DNA from: Lumbricus rubellus
Lineage: Eukaryota > Annelida > Clitellata > Crassiclitellata > Lumbricidae
DNA: 64,000 bases
Assembly (NCBI GenBank): GCA_945859605.1
Contig: OX243816.1
Span: 36,856,676-36,920,675 of the forward strand
Direction of reading: 5' to 3'
Part shown: positions 46,165-56,700 of the stretch, piece by piece
Numbering within the stretch: the stretch's first letter is position 1
Layout of the letters: each line of letters opens with the position of its first letter
Made by a program: the position numbers and the translations under genes
The notes under the pieces: generated by a model
Told to the model about the DNA's origin: nothing
Databases searched by the model: none
The model's input: the letters and a program-made list of their open reading frames with translations, nothing else

Positions 46165-47361
46165 GTCTGCATGGTATGGTATGAATGCACCTCAGTAGTA
46201 TGGATAAAAAAATTCTTAAACACAGGAGGTAATAGGCTATGGAAATATTTAAACATGAATTCACCTATCTGCATCTGTCTAATTTGGTAAACATTGAGAA
46301 GGCTGTATTCGTGGAATTTAGATTCAGTCGAAGTTCCATAGGGCAAGTTTGCTATATATCTAATTGCTCGCTTTTGGAGCTTCATTAAATCCAGAAGACT
46401 AGATTTATAGGTAGAGGCCCATATTATGTTACAGTATGTGAGGTAAGGGTATATGAGTGAGTAATACAAAGTAAGACGAATTTGGGGAGGCACTAGCTGG
46501 GAGGTACGGGATAATATTCCAAGATTTTTAGCGATTTTATTAGTTACAGTTTTTATGTGGTCTTTCCAGGTTAGGTGTTGATCTACATACACTCCTAAAA
46601 ATTTGGTTGATATTACCTGGGTGAGTGGGACCCCTTCAATGCACACCCCCAGGTTTCCTGTATGACAACTCTTTCTATGGGATTTAAAAATTATATAATT
46701 AGTTTTATCCAGATTTAACGACAGTTTATTAGCATGGAACCATTCGGCTACATTTTTCAATTCAAAGTTGACGTCATTAAATAGAGTTTCAAGAGATGAG
46801 CTGGAGTAAAATACATTAGTGTCATCAGCGAAGAGTATAAAGTACAACAGAGAAGATGCATTAGGGAGATCATTGACATAGATCAGGAACAGCAAAGGAC
46901 CGAGAATTGACCCCTGGGGTACTCCAAAATTAATTTGCCGAAGGTTAGATAGAGCACCATTACAGGAAACCAATTGGGATCGATTAGTAAAATAACTTGA
47001 GAACCAATTTAATTGGGTGTCCCGGATCCCATAAGTGCTTAGTTTTTTTTAGTAAGATATCATGATTAACAGTGTCAAATGCTTTTGCCAGGTCGAAAAA
47101 GATTCCTATTGCGTACTGGTTATTTTCAATTGCATTGGAGATTTTGTCTTGCATACTCATTAGGGGCATGTAGGTAGAGTGCCCGGATTGGAAACCATGT
47201 TGAGAAGGGAAGAGAACATTTCCCTTAGAAAAGAAATTATTTAGACGTACATACATAGCTTTTTCAAAAAAATTTGAGAAAAATGGTAGTACTGAAATTG
47301 GTCTATAGTTTGTTACATCGTCTTTAATCCCTTTTTTTATAAACTGGAACCACTTTGGCAA
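46140..47361 (-). pseudogene. LINE reverse transcriptase, frameshifted
   Basis: Two minus-strand frames (47361-46984 and 46973-46140) together cover the RT. The break is in the homopolymer after HDILLKK; one fewer A would keep the frame. The downstream part ends inside the target duplication and the hAT. The FADDTN catalytic box is intact. Confidence 0.85.
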
Positions 47362-47487
47362 TTTTTAAAGAATGGGGAACTATCCCAGTGCTAAAAGAAC
47401 AGTTTATTATACCTGATAAAAGATGGGCAACCGCGGGTAGCGAGTAAAGTGCAATACCAGGATCAATATCATCAACTCCTTTGCCGT

Positions 47488-50032
47488 CAGTGGCGGCGCC
47501 AGGATTTTTGGTTTGGGGGGGCTGAAGCCCTAAGTCCTTCCTCCCTCATAATTATTGCAAGCGCCGAAGGCGCGAAGCTGCGAGTGCCAAAGGCACGAAG
47601 CCCGTACCGACTAGGGGGTCTGGGGGAGCGTCGTAAGCTCCCCCAGCGGGGTCTGGGGCGGAGCCCCAGCCGCCAACGCAATTTTAGCTCTGTTGACCTC
47701 AAATGGAGCCATTTTAGGCTCTTTTTTGACAGCTATTTATGCGCGATAAAATCATGAAAAAACGGGGTCTGGGGCGGAGCCCCAGTCACCAACGAATTTT
47801 TAGCTCTGTTGTCCTCAATTGGAGCCATTTTGAGGTTCTTTTTTACAGCTATTTATGCACGATAAAATCCTGAAAACAACGGGTCTGGGGCAGAGCCCCA
47901 GCCACCAACGAATTTTCAGCTCTGTTGTCCTCAACTGGAGCCATTTTAAGGCTCTTTTTTACAGCTATTTATGCGCGATAAAATCATAAAAACAACGGGG
48001 TCTGGGGCGGAGCCCCAGCCACCAACGAATTTTTAGCTCTGTTGTCCTCAACTGGAGCCATTTTTAGGCTCTTTTTACAGCTATTTATGCACGAAAAAAT
48101 TTTCTGAAAACAACGGGGTCTGGGGCGGAGCCCCAGCCACCAACGAATTTTTAGCTCTGTTGTCCTCAACTGGAGCCATTTTTAGGCTCTTTTTACAGCT
48201 ATTTATGTACGAAAAATTTTTCTGAAAACAACGCGGTCTGGGGCGGAGCCCCAGCCACCAACGCATTTTTAGCTCTGTTGACCTCAAGTGGAGCCCTTTT
48301 TAGGCTCTTTTTTGACAGCTATTTATGCGGGATAAAATCGTAAAAACAACGGGGTCTGGGGCGGAGCCCCAGCCACCAACGAATTTTTAGCTCTGTTGTC
48401 CTCAACTGGAGCCATTTTTAGGCTCTTTTTACAGCTATTTATGCACGAAAAAAATTTCTGAAAACAACGGGGTCTGGGGCGGAGCCCCAGCCACCAACGA
48501 ATTTTTAGCTCTGTTGTCCTCAACTGGAGCCATTTTTAGGCTCTTTTTACAGCTATTTATGTACGAAAAATTTTTCTGAAAACAACGCGGTCTGGGGCGG
48601 AGCCCCAGCCACCAACGCATTTTTAGCTCTGTTGACCTCAAGTGGAGCCCTTTTTAGGCTCTTTTTGCCAGCTATTTATGAACGATAAAATCATGAAAAC
48701 TTCAATAAGAGGTCGTTTTGCAGAGTCGCACACTGCCAATATGAGATTGTCCAAATTTTATTGTAAAAGAAATGGGTTTCGTCTTTACTATGATCAGGCC
48801 TATAACCTAACAAGTTTATAAGGATACTGTCATAGGCCTACTGTATCTATGAAACCCTAGGGGGCATGCTATATGTAGTATTTTTTACAGGCTCAACCCA
48901 ACCAAAATGTCCCACCCAAAATGTGTAATTTCCTAATTTAAAAAGCTTATTATGTGAAGGCTTAGCCTATAGTCCCTATACCTTTTGTGCACGACATTTT
49001 GTCGTCGGCGACATTTCGTCTTGCGACATACATGTACATGTATTGAATAGGTGTGCATAGGTGGCCCTAACCAGCGGACTCTGCAGTCCCTTCTGGGTGT
49101 CCTTTTGTTACCAAGAGCGTTCATGCTTATTTTGATGATAGAGATCTATTTCGTGTGTGCTTTTTGGCTCAATAAAAATTTGAAAATTGATTGTCACTTG
49201 ACGTTTTGTCTTGCGACATATCGTCACTGCGACATTTTGTCGGCGACATTTTGCCAGGTCACCAGCCGGGTCTTTCAGGGTCTGCGACCCGACATTGATT
49301 TTCGTGACTTCCTGGTGCCGGGTCTCAGTCGGTAACAAGTTTTTAAAAAAATGGGAAAATAGGGCCTAACTAAAAAATCTTGTCGTGAGACACAAAAAAT
49401 AGATAAAAAGGTATGATTTTGAATTTTTTTGGCAAATGAGTAAAAAAAAAAGGTCGTCAAAGGCTTCGGCTCGTCCACCAAAGTCAGACCCGGCAACTTT
49501 CCCAAATCACTTTCAGCCCTGGCCTAGGCCTTCCGGTAGAATTCGAGTTTTCTAGAATATTAAAGCCTACAGTGCCTTATTGGCGGGAAATCAACTTCGC
49601 AAATGTTATGCTTGAGAACTCTTTTCAGAGAATCGCTTGCTTCTTGGGCCCCGCACACCCTAGGGCCGGGCTTGACCACAAACTTGGGGACCGTCCCCTA
49701 TGGCCCAAAGTCTCCCCATGTGTGCTGCTGCTAATTGGAAACCCCATTTCGTATGTGATTTCATAAAACTACAGGCGTAGCCCTCAGCCGGCCACCGTGC
49801 TGCATATGGTGTACAACTGTACATAACCTCATCACGGCTCGGCGGCATGTTTATTAGGATATTAAAGCACTCTACGCTATGATTACATAGTTGATTTCAT
49901 TGACGTTGGTCACTGTCTAGATTTCTTTTTCGAAGTTAGCAGTTGTAGAAATTTTCCTCGTTTTGTTTTGGGGGGGCTGAGCCGCCGATAGGGGGGCTTA
50001 GCCCCCCCTAGCCCCCCCTGGCGCCGCCACTG
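47488..50032 (+). mobile_element. hAT D, copy 3 (nine internal repeats), mismatched flanks
   Basis: Intact TIRs at both ends and nine hairpin units. The left flank (TTTGCCGT) is LINE sequence and the right flank (ATAGTGAC) is a piggyBac relic, so there is no target duplication. It is nearly identical to copies 1 and 2 outside the array. Confidence 0.95.
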
Positions 50033-51035
50033 ATAGTGACGTCGGGGTGGCAGATCAATCCACAGATGATTATGATGACGATGACGATATTCCTCTTACC
50101 GAATATGTGGAACTGCAAGTAATGTTACTGAAAGTCGGTATTTGGTCGGTTGGCACAATCCGTTCAAACCGTCTCAGAGGTTGTGACCTGCAGACGGAAA
50201 AGCAGTTGAAGAAAAGGGGTCGTGGATCATGTGACCATCGTACAGACAAGAAGACTGATTTGACGGTAATTCGGTGGATGGACAGTTCTGCTGTGCAGCT
50301 AGCATCAACCCATGTAGGTACTGAGCCAATGTCAACAATACACAGATGGGACAGACAGCACAGGAAGTATGTCAAAGTTTCATACCCAGCCATCGTCAAA
50401 GAATACAATGACAATGGGCTCAGAAACGCTTCCAAGAAGAAACAAAGAGTCACGGCAGCTAAAGTGTCTGGGCGTTACGACAACGTTGGACATTTTCCAG
50501 AACACTCTGAAGCCAAACAGAGATGCAAAATGTGTCACAGTTACATACGCATAAAATGCATAAAATGTCAGTGCCATATGTGTGTCACAAAGGACAGGAA
50601 CTGTTTTTTAGCATTTCATACTCAGTCAGTGTAGCCTATGTTCGAGTGCTCAATTGTTCATGTTTGAAATTTCATCCGAGACTAAATAGGCCTAATTCCC
50701 AGTAGGCCTATTAGTGAATTGATGTTCATGTTGGAGTAGCTATGTTTTCAGTTTACATTCTAATTTCTGAACAGTCTGAAAGGTTTCTCATCTTAATTTA
50801 GCAAGTTACTAGCATTATTGTTTGTTATTTGAAAAAAATTGAAACTTCGGTTTTATTCAGTTTTTTGGGTACCTCTGAACCCCAATGACTCCAAATGGAG
50901 TCATGCCCAAAAATGCACTTTTCCACATTTTAAAAATAAAATTCCAAAAGGCATGTGTTCTGGTCTATAAAGTAAGCATAGTTTACATATTCCATAATTT
51001 TTTCCTTTAAAAAAATCAATTTGGGAATGAAAGGG
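50033..51035 (+). mobile_element. piggyBac element relic, left end lost
   Basis: The right end is AATGAAAGGG followed by TTAA (51036-51039), the piggyBac target site. The left end is cut off by hAT D copy 3. It contains the deleted transposase frame 50047-50634 and a palindromic subterminal CTCCAAATGGAG (50888-50900). Confidence 0.8.
50047..50634 (+). pseudogene. Internally deleted piggyBac transposase
   Basis: The 195-codon frame contains GIWSVGTIRSNRLRGC, RGSCDHRTD, VIRWMDSSAVQLAS and VSYPAIVKEYN, typical of PGBD/piggyBac transposases, then the C-terminal Cys-rich finger (RCKMCHSYIRIKCIKCQCHMC). An acidic N-terminus (DDYDDDDDIPLTE) is joined directly to the middle, and the usual segment after PAIVKEYN (MGGVD onwards) is missing. 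At least two in-frame deletions have removed much of the catalytic domain. The frame is still open, so a small DNA-binding protein is conceivable, but a relic is more likely. Confidence 0.8.
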
Positions 51036-51441
51036 TTAAAACGAATTGTGAGGTGGAAATATCTGCAGCGTTGACCTACAAATTCGCTTGAGAACGTTTC
51101 GTAAAATTTATCGTATAGGCCTAATGCTACAGCGTTTCGTTTCGGAACCTTTGGCCGAGCTCATCCAGAAAATTCATCTAGCGTCTCTTAAAGAAACTAC
51201 CCACAGGTTAATGTTTCGGGTTTATCTTAAGTTCCAAGTCTATTTTGTTTTCTGCTTGAAACTTGATGTAGAATGTCTTGGCCCTATTGGGCATATGCTA
51301 CAATAGCCACTTTTGGAACTTGTTTTCAATGCAATGATCGATAGCCTAAATGTCGTCTTTGGAGAAATTGTGTGTGACACCTACCACTACTTTGAAAATA
51401 TATCCATACGGTAAGCTTATAGTATAATCTTTTTGTTTTAG

Positions 51442-52331
51442 CTCAAAAGACGATTCGTTTGGAAATTCTGCACCAGTCTCCGCCCCGATACAGAATCTCC
51501 AGTTTGACTACATTGAAAGATGAAATATTTATTCTCTACGGACCAAGGTATAGAATGTCAAACGACGTTGCTCTTGATGTGTACGACTGTGACAATATGG
51601 CAGTGGTGAAAGAGGTTATCCTGCTACCAAGAATATTTCCGATTTGCATTGAGTCTTGCAGCGTCTCAAACTGCGTCTATGTACTACACAAAAGAAGAAC
51701 CGAGTACATGAATATCTTACGCATTACTAAAGATGCAAATCACCAGTTTAGTATGACACCATTGATCACTGACGCATGGATGCCAAATCCTGTACCTACT
51801 CTGTCAGTAGCTGCCGATGGAAGTTTAATCTTCGCAAGAAAGCAAACGGGTAGACTTCCAGTGATAGGCATTTATAACGCGAATGGTTCCGTACGGCATC
51901 AGATGAAGCTGTACTCAGATATACCGCACTTCTCCCGCATCATTCCAAGATCAAATGGAAACCTTGTTTTGGTTTCATCAGACGATCACGTGCGAATAAG
52001 TGAAACAACATTAACGGAGATCGACATGAATGCCACGATTTTACGTCGATACCAGACGTCATCACTAATTGGAGCTGTGAACGTTTTTAATGCAGGCACG
52101 TGTGGCCAAATGATGCTTATCGATCGGATCAACAGAATCGAACTTTTAGATTCCCAATTGAATATCCTTGATGTGACTGGTCCGCAGCTGACTGCGAACA
52201 AGTTCATTTACAGTCCAGCTACATCGCACTTCAATCGCGACAGGAATGAGTTTGTAGCCATTGTGTATGACAATTGCATTTGTCCTCTACATAAATTGTT
52301 AACTATCTTCCGTTGCACAGAAGCATTATAG
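51442..52331 (+). CDS. Propeller terminal exon c (cluster 1)
   Basis: An 890-nt exon after TTTTAG, starting CTCAAAAGACGATTCGTTTG and ending in TAG, with all the blade motifs. It is closer to exons d and e (YGPRYRMS, MNILRITKDANHQF) than to a or b. It is separated from exon b by about 9 kb of transposons. In frame with the F-box exon it gives 405 residues. Confidence 0.75.
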
Positions 52332-53573
52332 ATCATTCGAAGAAATGCTGAAGAGTTTAAATTGTCTCATTATTTTTGTATAATGTCATATCTTTTTCTA
52401 TATAGAATACCTGCATTTTAGATGAACTCTGTTGAAATTAATCAACCTTTTCTTTTTTAAGAAAGACATAGTTTGCATTAAATATTATTTCGTTCTTCTT
52501 TGTTTCGAGAGTTTTGTTTTAAAGAAGTTTTGCTGTTGTATTATTATTTCACTGCGCTACTTTTGTCAAACAAAAATTCTTCACACTGATATTATTAACA
52601 ATACTAATTATTGTAGGCCTACACGAAGTAAAATCGAGAAATTTACATTTTTAAAGACTCTATAAAAAACACTAATGTTCTCAATTTCCTGCACTGCATT
52701 TTCAAGCTCTTGCTGATCAATTTAACCGTGACAATTGCGTTTTGCTCCTCCTGAAAGAATATATATCAGTGGGCGCCCTTGTTCGCATGCAATTCAAGAC
52801 CAATAATATTATGTTCGGTCGTGGTCTTGCGCAGTTAGGCTGGTGGCAGCTCCTCACAGTGTTTTGGAAAGCATCCTTCAGGTGCCGCAACTGTTGCAAT
52901 GAGAGTCAGTCTGGCTGAGGACCGACTGCTGCATGCAGTGGCCAGGAACGACTTCCACGTCAGTCGAGGTCTTTTCCAGCCAAAGAACAACCATCATCCA
53001 GGTCTCAGGGCCCGTATGCACAGTTTCGAACTTCCGAGCAAAGATGACCGTAACTTTGCCTCTGGAGTTCTTTTTAAACATATTACTAAAGCATAGTCTA
53101 ACCAAAGATATTAGAGTCGTAGACTACGACTCTAATATCTTTGGTCTAACTATAGATTCAATTCAATTCCAAAACTGATTGCTCCTTTAATATTATTATT
53201 TCAATGTAATTTTGGTCTGTCTCAATGTATGCCGTAGGTTGCTGTTTTCCAACCTGTTTTTGCTCATTAAACGAATATACAATTATACATATAGGCTACA
53301 TAAGATAATAATATATATAGACCTACGATTAATCGCCTGTAAGGACACTACTCTTTGATTTGCGTCACGAACCGCATTTACCGTCCCACGGGAGGACATC
53401 GAAACAACAAAAACGTGTTTAGCAGCAATGCCAAATATGCATAATTGCTTAATTTTGTGCAAGCCATAGTGCGATTAAAGATTTGGAAAACATATAGAAT
53501 ATGGCCTACTTACTTTTTTACTTCCTAACTGCTAGGCTTACTTAGTGTAAATAAATATGAACTGTCTATGTTG
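52332..53573. other. Intergenic between F-box clusters
   Basis: It contains the 3' flank of propeller exon c, a perfect 45-bp palindrome (53101-53145) and, at about 52750-53080, a GC-richer block with partial open frames on both strands (plus: AEDRLLHAVARNDFHVSRGL) that may be a transposon relic. No family is recognised with confidence. Confidence 0.4.
53101..53145. repeat. Perfect 22-bp-arm palindrome
   Basis: The arms ACCAAAGATATTAGAGTCGT-AG and their exact complement flank a single A. It would form an almost loopless hairpin or cruciform. Confidence 0.95.
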
Positions 53574-53604
53574 TGACGTCACAAAAAATTGCTTCAAGAC
53601 GTCA
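53574..53604 (+). promoter_or_regulatory. CRE motifs, candidate promoter of F-box cluster 2
   Basis: TGACGTCA at 53574-53581 and AGACGTCA at 53597-53604, with the same spacing (23 bases) as the two CREs upstream of cluster 1. The start codon follows 160 bases later with no insertion. Confidence 0.55.
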
Positions 53605-53763
53605 TCATCAGTTATGTTGGTATTTCCTTCGTGTTGATTTGAGATTATTCTGGTTCGATTTGCCAGCAGTCACCGCCAAAAGATTGGTGTTTCTTAAAGC
53701 ATTGAGGAGGCGAGGTCTATTCTTCCGAAGATCTGATAATTATAAGCATCTCCTAAAGACATA

Positions 53764-56700
53764 ATGCCGAAGAAACGCACATCATCTGAATCCAGTGATG
53801 ACGATCCAGCGAATAAAGGCTCAGACTGTAAGTAACTGTTTATGCCAACGAGTTTTGATAATCGAAGTGACTAGCGGACCGCCAGGCGGCCGTCCAATTT
53901 CAATTACTGGCGGACCGCCCGGCGGCCATCTGATTTCAATTACTAGCGGACCGCCAGTCACGTGTAACCTGTCACATGAGTGACGAGTCTTGATTCTTGA
54001 ATATTGTTACAATGGCGGCAGTTACCGATAGTTTGTTTGGTAATCCTGGGAACGGCGGTCGTAAATTCCGAAACACTGTTTTTATATTGTGTATATAGTC
54101 CGTGGGTACTATAATTTTAATTCACCTTTTAATTTCGAATTAATTTTTCGAATTTATTCCGAAATTATTTTAGCGACGCGCATATCCGCTTTTATAAATC
54201 CGACTTCTATTTAGATAACAAATATTTCTCATCTACCATTTAGTCAAGAAATCGTTTAAATTTGTTCAAAATACGACATTTCGCATGCGAAATCGCCGTT
54301 CGAATCGCCATTGAACCACAACATTTGACCGGAAGTTGGGTACGCGTCCAAACCATCGACGTATAATGGTCCATGCGACAATAAATAACGTGTACGTTCA
54401 GACTGCGATCCTAAGTTCAAAATACAATCACTGGAAGCTGGACTGATTAAAATATTCTTACCTCAATTGAAGCTGGGTTAATGAAAATATTCTGGCGTAA
54501 ATTGAAGCTGGATGGCTGAAAATAATTATTATTAAAATAGAAGTTGGGTGCAGCGTAAGAATTTGTTCGATAAATCCCGTTTCTATTTCGCCAGCAAATA
54601 TTTCTCATCGATTTGATAAATTATTCATAAGACAACTGATGCAATTGAAATATAATCTGGACTTTTACTTACTTACTTATTTTTGCGTGCTGTCTTATTG
54701 CACACCTGGCGCACGCAATTTCCGGAAAGGGTCGTGTTTTCAGCTTTGTGTTTTACGCGCCTCGCCGTTTAAAGTTTATAAATTCGATTAAAAATATTTG
54801 CTGACAAAATAGAAGCGGGATTTAGCGCTTGAGGGTCGGTTAGGGCTCAGGTTAGGCGTCGTGAGGGTCGGTTAGAGTTAGTTTTAGGGTTAGTGCAGTC
54901 ATTCTGCTGAAATTGAAGCTGGATTGATGAAAATGTTCTTGCCTAACTAGAGCTGGATTGACGAAAAAATTGTTATCTAAATAGAAGTTGGATAGCAACT
55001 ATTGAATGACGCGATTGGCATCAATTATTTCGACGCTGAAAACAGTGTTTCGGAATTTACGACCGCCGTTCCCAGGATTACCGTTTGTTTTAGATCTATG
55101 TCGGACAAAAGTTTTCTTGTTTTAATGACTTAGAAAATTGCAAAAAAAGAGTATGAAATGAGTAACTTTTGTAATCTAACAATGCTATATATCATTTTCA
55201 TCCGTCCCACTTCTAGTTACCAAAAACGTGAATGATTTTCATCAATCCAGGCGGCTTGCTAGTATTCGTTATTGGACGGCCGCCACTGGCGGTCCGCTAG
55301 TATTCAGCATTAGACGACCGCCTGGTGGCTTGCTAGTATTCCGTATTGGACGGCCGCCACTGGCGGTCCGCTAGTATTTGAAGTTCGAGGGCCGCCTGGC
55401 GGTCCGCTAGTCACAGCCATCTTTGGTAATATCATAAAGGTTTATTTAAGCTGTAGTTGCGATGACCCATGATAGACACAAAGTGCCACAAACTCCAGGC
55501 AAGCACCTTTCCCCCCATCCTCTTGGCCGAAATAGTGTGCTGCGAGATGCACCAGTATAAAAATTTAGATACGCTACAATCACTTACTTAAAAGACAATT
55601 GCTTCCGTCAGTTGTAGGATAAATTCTATTCACGAATTATGATTAATTTCTTATAATTAATTGCAGTTATTTCTCTTGCAGCAGTATTACAGGAAGATGA
55701 GAATTCTAAACGTGCAAAACTCGTCTCATTGAACGACACGACGGTAAGATTTTCTGTAGGCGTAGGCCTACATTAGCCTACATTCAAATGGCCTATCAGG
55801 TCACATACTCATGCAGTCTCTTTAATCCAAACTTAGTGAATTTCTTTGAGCGCGGCTTACTGGCCAACATTTCTAGGCTCTTATTATGGCAAAGTAGCAT
55901 TATTAACACTTGGAGATGATCGTATGTGTTGCAAAGGCAAAGATTTAAGTATAAAATGCGTAATATCGCAAAATGAGATGGGCTTCAAACTCGGCAAACC
56001 TATTAGCCTACACCTATAAAATAATGTGGCTTAATGCCCTATGTATTAATGCTCGGTGTCTGCTTATCTCAGTTAGCGTTACGATCATCGTATGATTTTG
56101 TCATGTTATTGGTTCAACTGCGCCGGTGTAAAGGTTTCAAATTACCCCTCCTAAACATTACCCCCCTGCAAACTGTAATTTGCATCAATCATGGCATTTA
56201 TTGCACTAAACATATAAGAAAAATCATCCCGCTTCTTGTTTGGGTCTGAAGATTTTCATCCGTGATCCCACTTCGTGGTTTGTTATCAATATTTTCATCT
56301 GTAACTAAAATACTAAATCGCCGCTGAAGCTACATGGAAAAATGGCTTCGAGGCTATTATTTTTTCCCGATTAGAATATTGATAGGGCCTTTCAAACCAC
56401 GAAGTGGGATGACAGATGTAAATTGTCAGACCAAAACAAGAAGCGGGATGATTTTTCTGATTTTTTAGTGCAATAAATGCGATGATTGATGCAAATTTAG
56501 TTTCCGGGGGGTAATCTGAAACCGGTTTCAAGTTACCGGGGGTAATGTTTAGGAGGGGGTAATTTGAAACCTTTACACCGGTCACACTACATGGAATTAA
56601 TTTCATATCGATCAGCAGGCTTAACATTTCTAACCATTGTTTAAAACGCATGAGCGAGAGTTCTTCTTAAAGCTAACCAGGAGAATTTATGTTTCATGAT

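Larger units (their letters stand above)
43082..47487 (-). mobile_element. LINE, interrupted by hAT D copy 2
   Basis: The LINE occupies 43082-43735 (3' part) and 46173-47487 (reverse transcriptase); the hAT between them, with its duplicated GTCTGCAT, was inserted later. RT motifs read GIALYSLPAV, FDLAKAFDTVNHD, NFGVPQGSILGPLLFLIYVN, FADDTN and FLGVYVDQHLTW, as in the LINE at 684-2338. It is dead: an 8-A run near 47050 puts the start of the RT out of frame with the rest, and the C-terminal part is shifted again. The 3' end has AATAAA followed by (ATTTG)n. Its 5' end is cut at 47488 by hAT D copy 3. Confidence 0.9.

Noticed and set aside
33954..48690. Regular ~117-bp repeats with palindromic hairpins resembling a CRISPR array
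   Set aside because: The repeat unit is conserved over its whole length with no unique spacers, lies inside a transposon with TIRs and TSDs, and the genome is animal.
33697..49848. Recurrent small frames such as those beginning MRSTELK, MNALGNK and MPPSRDE
   Set aside because: They recur only because hAT D is repeated three times and its array many times. They cross hairpin repeats and have no family features.
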